A stretch of 18,816 nucleotides of DNA from Steroidobacteraceae bacterium (GTDB lineage: Bacteria > Pseudomonadota > Gammaproteobacteria > Steroidobacterales > Steroidobacteraceae). Under the pieces are notes generated by a model. The model was not told the origin of the DNA. It saw nothing but the letters and a program-made list of their open reading frames with translations, and searched no databases. The stretch covers positions 1-18,816 of the forward strand of contig JAICKZ010000018.1 of NCBI GenBank assembly GCA_025927665.1, read 5' to 3'. The stretch's first letter is position 1, and each line of letters opens with the position of its first letter. Shown piece after piece: positions 7,225-14,202 of the stretch. The position numbers and the translations under genes were made by a program.

Positions 7225-8457
7225 TCACTCGCGTTTGGGCCGTGGCACTTGCTCCAATGCTTTGATGCGTAAATGACGCAACTGCTCAGCAATCTGCGGA
7301 CCGCTGGCATTCGCGATCATCTCTGCATTGGGCTTAATGGCGGCAATCACTTCTCGAGCTTGTTGCAAAAATCCAGCGGGTGCATAGTCGCGATCTTCAA
7401 ATCCAGTACGACCGCGGGAATCGGCTTCGCACGCTAGTAAGAATTGCTTGAAACGTTCAGGTCGACGAATGGCATCGAGTTTTTCAAGAAACTCCAGCAG
7501 CGTGCTATTACGCATTTCAAATACCGCATGCAACTTTCCGTGCTGCGTAGTGACGAGCAAGGCAAGATCCGTATAATCATTGGGAACACGCAAACGAGCG
7601 CACAAGTTCTCCACCAATTTGGCACCACGAACTTCATGGCCGATATGCCGTGGCAAAATATCAACTGGCGTTGTTCCTTTGCCAAGATCATGCATTAATG
7701 CGGCGAATCGTGTTACTGGATCTGCACTGAGTCGCGCCGCTTGTTGTAACACCATTAACGTATGAACACCCGTATCAATTTCAGGATGCCAACGTTCGGG
7801 CTGTGGTACGCCGAACAAAGCATCCACTTCTGGCATGATGTGTTTAAGCGCACCACAATCGCGAAGCACTTGTAAAAATATTTGCGGTGAATCGGTGGTG
7901 AGCGCCAATTGTGTTTCACGCCATACACGTTCCGGTGTCAGCGTTGTCAACTCATTACTAGCTGCGATCTGGCTAAGCAATGCCATCGTTTCAGTGGCAA
8001 CAGTAAACCCCAATGATGCGAAGCGTGCGGCAAAGCGCGCGACACGCAGCACTCGCAACGGATCTTCAACAAATGCTGGTGAAATATGCCGTAGAACACG
8101 ATTGGCAATATCTGCTTGTCCCCCATAAGGATCGATCAATGCATTGGTGTCGTCATCCTGCGCAATCGCATTGATGGTTAAATCGCGACGTTGCAAATCT
8201 TGCTCCAACGTGACATCGGTGGCGAACCACGTGGCAAAGCCGTGATAGCCCGTGCCGGTTTTACGTTCGGTACGCGCCAATGCATATTCTTCATGTGTCT
8301 TTGGATGCAAAAACACCGGAAAATCCCGACCCACAGGCTGATAGCCCAATGACAGCATTTCCTCAGGCGTCGCGCCAACAACCGCCCAATCGCGCTCCTT
8401 GACAGGAAGCTTGAGTAAAGCATCGCGCACGGCACCGCCAACAAGATAGGTTTTCAT
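7225..8457 (-). CDS. cca: Multifunctional CCA protein (tRNA nucleotidyltransferase with HD domain)
   Basis: Adds or repairs the 3'-terminal CCA of tRNAs using CTP and ATP; in enterobacteria the long form also has HD-domain phosphohydrolase (phosphatase and 2',3'-cyclic phosphodiesterase) activity. 410 residues against 412 in E. coli and collinear with it. Seen: GGAVRD (7-12), the metal-binding ERD (21-23), RRDLTINA (90-97), EDPLRVLR (131-138) with helix RFAARF, then the HD domain with HPEIDTGVH (224-232), HDLGKG (256-261) and ADSRGRTG. The first catalytic carboxylate is Glu21 where E. coli has Asp21; Asp23 is retained. The start is fixed by MKTYLVGGAVRD. There is no Shine-Dalgarno upstream, and the best -10 lies so close that the message may be nearly leaderless. 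Divergent from the peptidase-like gene at 8512. Confidence 0.97.
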   Translation of the reverse strand: MKTYLVGGAVRDALLKLPVKERDWAVVGATPEEMLSLGYQPVGRDFPVFLHPKTHEEYALARTERKTGTGYHGFATWFATDVTLEQDLQRRDLTINAIAQDDDTNALIDPYGGQADIANRVLRHISPAFVEDPLRVLRVARFAARFASLGFTVATETMALLSQIAASNELTTLTPERVWRETQLALTTDSPQIFLQVLRDCGALKHIMPEVDALFGVPQPERWHPEIDTGVHTLMVLQQAARLSADPVTRFAALMHDLGKGTTPVDILPRHIGHEVRGAKLVENLCARLRVPNDYTDLALLVTTQHGKLHAVFEMRNSTLLEFLEKLDAIRRPERFKQFLLACEADSRGRTGFEDRDYAPAGFLQQAREVIAAIKPNAEMIANASGPQIAEQLRHLRIKALEQVPRPKRE

Positions 8458-8464
8458 GCAATTA

Positions 8465-8494
8465 ATATAACTTAAGTTATTCTTGCCTTATCAA
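8465..8494 (-). promoter_or_regulatory. Putative cca promoter
   Basis: Read on the minus strand, TTGATA (8489-8494) matches the -35 at five of six bases and TTATAT (8465-8470) 18 bp downstream is a poor -10 match. Initiation about 7 bases later would fall at the cca start codon (8457), implying a leaderless or very short leader, which agrees with the missing Shine-Dalgarno. Tentative. Confidence 0.3.
8467..8480. promoter_or_regulatory. 14-bp perfect palindrome in a divergent spacer (operator candidate)
   Basis: ATAACTTAAGTTAT is self-complementary over all 14 bases and sits in the 54-bp spacer between the divergent cca and peptidase-like genes. It overlaps the putative -10 and spacer of the cca promoter, a typical place for a dimeric repressor to bind. 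No specific regulator is recognised, and an AT-rich palindrome of this size can also arise by chance or as overlapping -10 sequences. Confidence 0.4.
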
Positions 8495-8511
8495 AATTTT
8501 CCGCTTTGCTG

Positions 8512-9540
8512 ATGTATGAAATTGTTACGCAAATTGCTGGTGCTGCTTTGATGGGATTACCACTCACCGGTTGCTATATTCTGCAAGCTGCAACAGGGCA
8601 ATTGAGTTTACTAGCGCAACGTAAACCGATCGCAAAAATCATTGCAGATCCAGCAACCCCCACTGCTTTGCGATCGCGTTTGGAGTATGCACAAGCCGCT
8701 CGTGAATTTGCATCACGCGAGCTTGGATTACCGAATAACAAAAGTTATCGCAGCTACGTTGATCTCAAACGTAGTGAAGTGCTCTGGAATGTATTTGCGG
8801 CAGCGGAATTTTCTGTTGAACCAGTACGTTGGTGTTTTCCAATCGCAGGTTGTGTTGTCTATCGTGGATATTTCAAGGAACAATCTGCACAGCGCTATGC
8901 ACAAAAATTACGCGATAATGGTTACGATGTTGCGGTGAGCGGCGTACCAGCTTATTCAACACTCGGCCATTTCAATGATCCCATCATCAGCACCATGATG
9001 AACTGGGATAATATGCAATTGGCTGCGACACTGTTTCACGAGTTAGCACATCAAGTTGTCTATGTAAAAAACGATTCGGCTTTCAATGAAGCTTTCGCCA
9101 CGACGGTAGCTGACGTTGGTATTAAGCGATGGTTGCAGCAACAACATCATGAAGACGATTTACAAAAGTGGCAGCGTCAACAACAACGCAGCGATGAATT
9201 TTCCGCACTGTTGCTACAAACTCGCGAACGATTGCGTGCGATCTATGTCAACAATGAATCGCCCAAGATCATGCGTGCTCAAAAAGCCGATGTGATAAGC
9301 ACGTTGAAAGCTTCTTACGAACAACTGAAACAGCAATGGAATGGATATTCCGGTTACGACGCTTGGATGAGCCGCTCACTTAACAACGCTGATTTCATCG
9401 CCATTGCGATCTATCAACGCTGCGTTCCTAATTTTGAGCAGTTGTTACATAGCGTCAACGACGATTTGCCAAGATTTTATGCCGCAGTAAAAAATATCGC
9501 CTCTAATGATACAGATCATTTTTGCAAGGACAACTCGTGA
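8512..9540 (+). CDS. Putative aminopeptidase-family lipoprotein (HExxH metallopeptidase)
   Basis: 342 residues. A type II signal peptide ends in the lipobox LTGC, so Cys21 would be lipidated; the following YILQAATGQLSLLAQRKPI is the conserved N-terminus of the family I know as putative aminopeptidase (Pfam Aminopep). HELAH (176-180) is the HExxH zinc site and NEAFAT (192-197) supplies the third glutamate ligand. GYFKEQSAQRYAQKLRDNGYDV and AYSTLGHFNDPI are family-typical. The peptidase name in databases rests on the motif; I know of no characterised substrate. The n-region lacks Lys or Arg, unusual for a signal peptide; the frame is open up to a TAA at 8473, and a start further upstream (TTG 8506 or a non-standard codon) is possible. 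No Shine-Dalgarno is visible. Divergent from cca, convergent with the HELVE gene. Confidence 0.85.
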   Translation: MYEIVTQIAGAALMGLPLTGCYILQAATGQLSLLAQRKPIAKIIADPATPTALRSRLEYAQAAREFASRELGLPNNKSYRSYVDLKRSEVLWNVFAAAEFSVEPVRWCFPIAGCVVYRGYFKEQSAQRYAQKLRDNGYDVAVSGVPAYSTLGHFNDPIISTMMNWDNMQLAATLFHELAHQVVYVKNDSAFNEAFATTVADVGIKRWLQQQHHEDDLQKWQRQQQRSDEFSALLLQTRERLRAIYVNNESPKIMRAQKADVISTLKASYEQLKQQWNGYSGYDAWMSRSLNNADFIAIAIYQRCVPNFEQLLHSVNDDLPRFYAAVKNIASNDTDHFCKDNS

Positions 9541-9618
9541 GCGGCTCTTCATGATTCCATATTAAGATGCAATAACTAAACTTCTCTCAACCATTCTGCC
9601 GAGAAATGAGTATAAGAC

Positions 9619-9656
9619 TATCGAAGCGTTCTGAATTTATCTTCAACACTTCGATA
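9619..9656. terminator. Possible bidirectional stem-loop between convergent genes
   Basis: TATCGAAG (9619-9626) pairs with CTTCGATA (9649-9656); after a one-base mismatch, GTT (9628-9630) pairs with AAC (9645-9647), leaving a 14-base loop. It lies between the stop at 9540 and the opposing stop at 9684, the right place for a shared terminator, but no T-run follows on either strand, so support is modest. Confidence 0.4.
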
Positions 9657-9683
9657 AGTTGAATGGAGTGAATTAAGTGTAAA

Positions 9684-10442
9684 TCAGCCAGTACGTTTCG
9701 CCGCAGCGATTTCCTGTTTACTGGTGCGTTGTACGATGCCTGACTTGCGTGTTGCGCCACGATGACCACGACGATCTTCTTTTTTGAAGTGCTCTTGCTT
9801 AGCTTTTGAACCGTATACCTGCGACCATTTTCCACTTTTAAAAATAATTTGATATCCATTCTTCAATATTTGAAAAGGTTTGGTGACCTGATTCATATGA
9901 TCAAATTGAACGGAGTTAGCCTTATGGAAAGCTTCGAAGTAACTCGGATAAACAAAGTCACTCATCGGAATACCTCGCACTTTGAAGCTCAACGCTTCAA
10001 CTGGATCGGCACTCTCATAAGCATAAATGATTTTGGGATCCGGACCGATCGTCATGATATTAATGGCTGGATCAACCAACATTTCTACCAGTTCGTGTGA
10101 TGCGGATACACTGACCAACTCGCCATTTTTCAAAGTGGTCTTAACAAAAACTTTGGATAATGGTAAACCTGATGGCGTCAAATCGTGATAAGCCAATGCA
10201 CCTGGTTGATCGGCATTATCCAAAAATACCATTGCCCATTGACCCGCCACAAAGCCCTTTGTTTTCACCAATTTTGCAGGCGTACCCCAAACTGGCGCGA
10301 CATGTTTATCGATGTATTCCTGCATGGCTGCAATGAGCTTGTCGAAATCGACACCCAAATCAACCGTGGCCTGATTAAAGCATGCGATAGTGGGTATATC
10401 GCCTTGGTTGAATGCTGAATAGATTGCTTTCGTTCGCGCCAT
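9684..10442 (-). CDS. Uncharacterised protein with zincin-like HELVE motif
   Basis: 252 residues, no signal peptide or membrane helix, so cytoplasmic unless exported by another route. The core is ASHELVEMLVDP (114-125), with His116 and Glu117 as in zinc peptidases but Glu120 in place of the second His, followed by IIYAYESADPVEA (138-150), whose Glu143 or Asp146 could complete a metal site. The SHELxE..xDP ... E..DP pattern recurs in proteins annotated as hypothetical, and I recall nothing experimental on them. The last ~40 residues are strongly basic (KAKQEHFKKEDRRGHRG onward), perhaps a disordered or nucleic-acid-binding tail. The start has AGGA (10449-10452) six bases upstream. A large upstream gap suggests its own promoter. 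Function not assigned. Confidence 0.8.
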   Translation of the reverse strand: MARTKAIYSAFNQGDIPTIACFNQATVDLGVDFDKLIAAMQEYIDKHVAPVWGTPAKLVKTKGFVAGQWAMVFLDNADQPGALAYHDLTPSGLPLSKVFVKTTLKNGELVSVSASHELVEMLVDPAINIMTIGPDPKIIYAYESADPVEALSFKVRGIPMSDFVYPSYFEAFHKANSVQFDHMNQVTKPFQILKNGYQIIFKSGKWSQVYGSKAKQEHFKKEDRRGHRGATRKSGIVQRTSKQEIAAAKRTG

Positions 10443-10505
10443 GACAAGTCCTCGATTAACTGATGGATTAACAAATTTCTGATGAGCATCTCATGACGCT
10501 CACCT

Positions 10506-10532
10506 ATCGTCGACCAAGAAACTGCCGACGAT
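10506..10532. repeat. 7-bp inverted repeat, possible operator or hairpin
   Basis: ATCGTCG (10506-10512) and CGACGAT (10526-10532) are perfect complements separated by 13 bases, about 64 bases upstream of the HELVE gene start. Suggestive of a dimer site or small hairpin in its leader. Confidence 0.3.
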
Positions 10533-10613
10533 GCAGTATTGTATGGCGTACACAGCTCAATATAATCAAATCGCGGAAAATGCGTAGTAAATGAGCATCG
10601 CGATAGTTGCAAG

Positions 10614-10659
10614 TGATAGTAATAGCAAAGAATAAAATTCAATATTAACGCTACTATCA
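10614..10659. repeat. 8-bp inverted repeat upstream of rlmJ
   Basis: TGATAGTA (10614-10621) and TACTATCA (10652-10659) are perfect complements around a 30-base AT-rich centre. The wide spacing fits two half-sites of a regulator, or a long-loop hairpin. No match to a known operator is claimed. Confidence 0.3.
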
Positions 10660-10725
10660 TTGATAACTGTTTCTGCTTAAGCGTTACATGATGATGACGT
10701 TATCCATTATCGGAGCGTAATCGCG

Positions 10726-10731
10726 TACAAT
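10726..10731 (+). promoter_or_regulatory. Probable -10 of rlmJ
   Basis: TACAAT matches the -10 consensus at five of six bases and lies 35 bases before the GTG start. No recognisable -35 is found 16-18 bp upstream. Confidence 0.3.
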
Positions 10732-10766
10732 TTGCACCATTACCGTTACCTTCTGAATAAATACCT

Positions 10767-11612
10767 GTGAATTATCGCCACGCGTTTCATGCCGGCAATG
10801 TTGCCGATGTGCACAAGCATGTCATTTTGCTTGCAGTGCTTGACTACTTATTACAAAAACCGAAACCCATTCTGTATTTGGATACACATGCAGGTCGTGG
10901 TGAATACGATCTGCGTTCTGCAGAAGCAGAACGCAGTAATGAATGGCAATACGGTATCGGCCGTGTATTAAATGTACAATTCAACTCACCTGCACTACGC
11001 CGTTACCAACACATTGTCCGCGAACTGCAATCTCAATTGCGTAGCACTCACGTATATCCCGGTTCACCATTGATAGCACACAGTGTGTTACGCGACATGG
11101 ATCGACGTGTATTGGTCGAAGCGCATGCTGAAGAATGCGTGGCTTTGCGAAAATGTATGCGTCAACAACACGAACTGAACTTGACCATCAACGATGGCGA
11201 TGGTTATCACGCACTGCGTGCTTATCTACCTCCAAAAGAAAAACGCGGCATGGTATTGATCGATCCACCCTTTGAAGCATCGGACGAATTCATTCAACTA
11301 CAACAAGGTCTTAAAACGGCTGCAGAACGCTGGCCTACAGGTGTGTATTGCTTGTGGTATCCGCTGAAAGCGGGCGGATTGGTCAATCCGTTTTATGCGG
11401 CGCTTAAGCAAAGTGGTTTGACCAAATTGTTGCTGCTTGAATTATGGGTGCGCCCTATCGACACTCCATTAGGCTTAAATGGTTCAGGTTTGTTAATTAT
11501 GAATCCACCTTGGCAATTGGACGTGCATATGCGTACTGCGTTGAATGAACTATTGCCAACACTTGCGCCTGAAGGTCAAGGTGGGGTACGAGTTCAATGG
11601 TTAGTGAGTTAA
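10767..11612 (+). CDS. rlmJ: 23S rRNA (adenine-2030-N6)-methyltransferase
   Basis: Methylates N6 of A2030 in 23S rRNA using S-adenosylmethionine; a cytoplasmic Rossmann-fold enzyme. 281 residues, about 280 in E. coli, and collinear with it: NYRHAFHAGNVADVHKH (2-18), the SAM-binding YLDTHAGRGEYDL (37-49), VYPGSPLIA (96-104), GMVLIDPPFE (161-170), TGVYCLWYPLK and LIMNPPWQL near the end. The catalytic motif reads DPPF rather than E. coli DPPY; Phe is tolerated in the (N/D)PP(Y/F/W) amino-methyltransferase motif. The start is GTG 10767, fixed by alignment with E. coli MLSYRHSFHAGN; no Shine-Dalgarno is evident, so translation is probably low. An 11-bp perfect hairpin lies inside the gene at 10911-10936. 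Convergent with tag (19-base gap). Confidence 0.95.
   Translation: MNYRHAFHAGNVADVHKHVILLAVLDYLLQKPKPILYLDTHAGRGEYDLRSAEAERSNEWQYGIGRVLNVQFNSPALRRYQHIVRELQSQLRSTHVYPGSPLIAHSVLRDMDRRVLVEAHAEECVALRKCMRQQHELNLTINDGDGYHALRAYLPPKEKRGMVLIDPPFEASDEFIQLQQGLKTAAERWPTGVYCLWYPLKAGGLVNPFYAALKQSGLTKLLLLELWVRPIDTPLGLNGSGLLIMNPPWQLDVHMRTALNELLPTLAPEGQGGVRVQWLVS
10911..10936 (+). repeat. 11-bp perfect hairpin inside rlmJ
   Basis: CTGCGTTCTGC (10911-10921) and GCAGAACGCAG (10926-10936) pair perfectly around the loop AGAA, within codons 49-57 (encoding LRSAEAERS). It is one of the strongest short hairpins in the window and, being intragenic, is not a terminator. It may be chance from alternating Ala/Glu/Arg codons, or affect translation of the mRNA. 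Confidence 0.6.
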
Positions 11613-11631
11613 TAACGTGCACTAGAAATTG

Positions 11632-12207
11632 TCATTGACATTCCTTGTATCGAAAGCAACTTGTAAGATGATCGTTCACCATGCCCGTGGCTTGCATATG
11701 TGCATAAATAATTGTGCTGCCAACAAATCGAAAGCCGCGTTTTTTTAGATCTTTTGATAGTGCATCAGAGTGTGGCGAAGTGGCAGGTACATCGCCATGC
11801 TGCTTGCGCTTGTTAACAATAGGTTTACTACCGACGAAGCTCCATAGATGCTTCACAAAATCACCCTCCTTTTCTTTGAATTCGAGCAATGCGCGTGCAT
11901 TGGTAATGGCGGATTCAATCTTCAAACGATTGCGCACAATGCTGGCATCATTCATCAGACGCGTTACATCGCGTTTGCCAAAGCGAGCCACTTTTTCAAT
12001 GTCGAAGTTAGCGAATGCCTGACGATAGCCTTCACGCTTGTTCAGAACGGTGGACCAGGAAAGTCCCGCTTGTGCGCCTTCTAATATTAAAAATTCAAAC
12101 TGCTTTTGCTCGTCGAATACTGGTACACCCCATTCATTATCATGATAGTCGAGATACAAATCGTTACCGCTCAGTGCCCAGGTGCAACGCTTGAGAGATG
12201 ATGGCAT
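11632..12207 (-). CDS. tag: DNA-3-methyladenine glycosylase I
   Basis: Base-excision repair enzyme that removes 3-methyladenine from alkylated DNA; a helix-hairpin-helix fold with a structural zinc snap. 191 residues (E. coli 187). Seen: RCTW with Cys8, YHDNEWGVPV with His22, EGAQAGLSWSTVL containing the base-pocket Glu, DALSKDLKKRGFRFVGST, and NDHLTSC with His180 and Cys184. Cys8, His22, His180 and Cys184 are the four expected zinc ligands. The frame stays open upstream to 12366, but the extra 53 residues resemble nothing in Tag. MPSSLKRCTW at 12207 matches E. coli MERCGW, with a weak GGAA seven bases upstream, so 12207 is the start. Divergent from hemB with a 131-base spacer, convergent with rlmJ. 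Confidence 0.96.
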   Translation of the reverse strand: MPSSLKRCTWALSGNDLYLDYHDNEWGVPVFDEQKQFEFLILEGAQAGLSWSTVLNKREGYRQAFANFDIEKVARFGKRDVTRLMNDASIVRNRLKIESAITNARALLEFKEKEGDFVKHLWSFVGSKPIVNKRKQHGDVPATSPHSDALSKDLKKRGFRFVGSTIIYAHMQATGMVNDHLTSCFRYKECQ

Positions 12208-12236
12208 GATGAAGTTCCGCAATATAAATGGAAGGT

Positions 12237-12279
12237 GGAAACGGTACTTTAACCCGTAGCTGGAAGGCAACCTGTTTCC
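12237..12279. repeat. Imperfect inverted repeat in the tag-hemB spacer
   Basis: GGAAACGGT (12237-12245) pairs with ACC-t-GTTTCC (12270-12279), nine base pairs with one bulged T, between the divergent tag and hemB starts. It could be an operator or a leader structure of either gene; no known motif is recognised. Confidence 0.25.
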
Positions 12280-12338
12280 GTTACGCACATGTTGAGGTAT
12301 AAGGACACCTGTAATCGGCATTTGGAAGTCGTTCTGAT

Positions 12339-13340
12339 ATGCAAAAAGTCGTTGGCCAATTTCCACATACCCGTATGCGGCGCATGCGACGCGATCATTT
12401 TTCGCGACGTATGATGTGTGAAAATAGTTTATCGGCTGCCAATTTCATCTTGCCAGTGTTTGTCATCGAAGGCGAGAAACAACGTCATGCGGTTACTTCC
12501 ATGCCGCAAGTAGAACGACTCAGTATTGATCAGTTACTGCTGGAAGCTGAAAGTGCATTGAAGCTTGGAATTCCGGCGGTGGCATTATTTCCTGTCACAT
12601 CAGCGGCGAAGAGCGATGATGGTCGTGAAGCATGGAACCCCGAAGGATTGGCGCAACGTGCCGTGCGTGCCTTGAAAAAAAACTTGCCTGAGCTCGGTGT
12701 CATTACCGATGTAGCGCTTGATCCATTTACTTCACATGGTCAGGACGGATTGGTAAATGTCCAAGGCTACGTAATGAATGATGAAACCATTGCAGCGTTG
12801 GTAAAACAATCATTGTCGCATGCCGAAGCCGGTGCCGATATTGTGGCACCCAGCGACATGATGGATGGTCGCGTTGCTGCCATTCGCATGGCATTAGAAA
12901 ACGCCGGTCATGTACACACGCGGATTCTTGCTTACTCAGCGAAGTATGCATCGAGTTTTTATGGCCCATTTCGTGATGCCGTAGGCTCTGCAACCAGTTT
13001 GGGCAAAGGCAATAAATACAGTTATCAAATGGACCCGGCCAATAGTGACGAAGCTTTGCGCGAAGTTGCATTAGATATTCATGAAGGTGCCGATATGGTG
13101 ATGGTGAAACCTGCCATGCCTTATCTTGATATCGTTCGACGTGTTAAAACCGAACTGGGTGTGCCTACCTTTGCATATCAGGTTAGCGGTGAATACAGCA
13201 TGCTCATGGCTGCGATCGGCAATGGCTGGCTGGATGAACGTGCCGCAGTCTTGGAGTCATTGCTTGCGATTCGTCGCGCTGGTGCTGATGGCATTCTTAC
13301 CTATTTTGCAAAACGTGCGGCACAGTGGTTGCAATCATGA
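12339..13340 (+). CDS. hemB: Delta-aminolevulinic acid dehydratase (porphobilinogen synthase)
   Basis: Condenses two 5-aminolevulinate molecules to porphobilinogen, the second common step of tetrapyrrole synthesis; a cytoplasmic homo-octamer. 333 residues, full length. Seen: the N-terminal arm TRMRRMRRDHFSRRM (11-25), ILPVFVIEG (37-45), catalytic lysines in YSAKYASSFYGPFR (Lys202) and MVKPAMPYLD (Lys257, Schiff base), and QVSGEYSM. The metal loop DVALDPFTSHGQDG (124-137) has Asp and Ala where zinc enzymes have Cys, so this is the magnesium-type, Pseudomonas-like form rather than the E. coli zinc form. ATG 12339 has GGAAG ten bases upstream. Its TGA overlaps the aroE ATG, so the two genes are translationally coupled. 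It supplies heme to the same pathway end as ctaB, though that gene lies 12 kb away. Confidence 0.97.
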   Translation: MQKVVGQFPHTRMRRMRRDHFSRRMMCENSLSAANFILPVFVIEGEKQRHAVTSMPQVERLSIDQLLLEAESALKLGIPAVALFPVTSAAKSDDGREAWNPEGLAQRAVRALKKNLPELGVITDVALDPFTSHGQDGLVNVQGYVMNDETIAALVKQSLSHAEAGADIVAPSDMMDGRVAAIRMALENAGHVHTRILAYSAKYASSFYGPFRDAVGSATSLGKGNKYSYQMDPANSDEALREVALDIHEGADMVMVKPAMPYLDIVRRVKTELGVPTFAYQVSGEYSMLMAAIGNGWLDERAAVLESLLAIRRAGADGILTYFAKRAAQWLQS

Positions 13341-14188
13341 ATTCAACAGCAGATCGATATGCAGTGGTGGGCTATCCGGTCAAGCACAGTCGTTCACCGT
13401 TTATTCACGCCATGTTTGCCAAGCAAACAGATCAAAATCTCAGCTATCAAATGATGGAAGTAACACCGCAACAACTGGAGACGGAAGTTAAAAAGTTCTT
13501 TGAAAGCGGTGGCAAAGGTTTGAACATTACGGTGCCGCATAAACAGGCCATACGTTCATGCACGCGATTTCAAACACCGCGCGCCGAACTTGCCGGTGCC
13601 ATTAATACCCTGGTGTTGATGCAAGATGGCACGTTACTCGGCGACAATACTGATGGTGTTGGTTTGCTGACTGATTTGACGCAAAACTTGAATGCGCAAT
13701 TACGCGATAAGCGTATTTTAATGTTAGGCGCAGGCGGTGCAGCACGCGGTGTCATTGCGCCGCTATTACAACAAGCGCCGACTGAATTGGTCATCGCCAA
13801 CCGCAACGTTGAGCGCGCCGATCGATTGGTAGAAGAATTCATGACGTTGGGTTCACTGAGCAGTGTTGCATTCGAAGCCATTGAACCGGTTCCATTTGAT
13901 TTTATTATCAATGCAACTTCGGCAAGCCTACAAGGCGAAATGTTGGCTTTGCCAACGGGCATTGTTGGTGAACACACTTTGTGCTACGACATGGCCTACG
14001 CAAAAGACGGTACGGTATTCACACGCTGGGCTAAACAACAAGGTGCGGCTGAAGCCGTGTTGGGCTGGGGCATGTTGGTGGAACAAGCAGCTGAATCTTT
14101 TTTTCTGTGGCGCGGTATAAGACCCGATACCAAACCAGTACTCGAAGCATTGTTGAAGCCACCACCGCGAACGTCTGCTACGCCATAA
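13337..14188 (+). CDS. aroE: Shikimate dehydrogenase (NADP+)
   Basis: Reduces 3-dehydroshikimate to shikimate with NADPH in the chorismate pathway; cytoplasmic. 283 residues (E. coli 272). Seen: YAVVGYPVKHSRSPFIH (8-24) binding shikimate, NITVPHK (63-69) with catalytic Lys69, NTDGVGL (104-110) with catalytic Asp106, nucleotide-binding GAGGAARG (131-138), the NADP-selecting NRNVERA segment, INATSASLQGE, and the C-terminal GWGMLVEQAAESFFLW. ATG 13337 overlaps the hemB TGA as ATGA, with no separate spacer, a clear sign of coupling. A GTG at 13325 would add four residues but is not needed. The last ~10 residues (PPPRTSATP) extend beyond the usual family end. Confidence 0.97.
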   Translation: MNSTADRYAVVGYPVKHSRSPFIHAMFAKQTDQNLSYQMMEVTPQQLETEVKKFFESGGKGLNITVPHKQAIRSCTRFQTPRAELAGAINTLVLMQDGTLLGDNTDGVGLLTDLTQNLNAQLRDKRILMLGAGGAARGVIAPLLQQAPTELVIANRNVERADRLVEEFMTLGSLSSVAFEAIEPVPFDFIINATSASLQGEMLALPTGIVGEHTLCYDMAYAKDGTVFTRWAKQQGAAEAVLGWGMLVEQAAESFFLWRGIRPDTKPVLEALLKPPPRTSATP

Positions 14189-14202
14189 TGTAAATACCTA
14201 CC

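Larger units (their letters stand above)
10443..10766. other. Divergent intergenic region upstream of rlmJ with several dyads
   Basis: A 324-base AT-rich gap between the HELVE gene (minus) and rlmJ (plus) with no convincing gene. It contains three perfect inverted repeats: ATGAG/CTCAT (10482-10494), ATCGTCG/CGACGAT (10506-10512 and 10526-10532), and TGATAGTA/TACTATCA (10614-10621 and 10652-10659). A TACAAT (10726-10731) about 35 bases before rlmJ is a likely -10. It probably holds two divergent promoters with regulator sites, or an undetected small RNA; nothing decides between these. Confidence 0.5.

Noticed and set aside
7835..8128. Plus-strand open frame within cca
   Set aside because: Antisense of conserved CCA coding sequence; no independent features.
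9587..9859. Minus-strand frame overlapping the 3' end of the HELVE gene
   Set aside because: Out of frame with the better supported gene and without ribosome binding site or homology.
12208..12366. 53-residue N-terminal extension of tag
   Set aside because: Tag homology begins at MPSSLKRCTW (12207); the extra part has no similarity and occupies the divergent promoter region with hemB.
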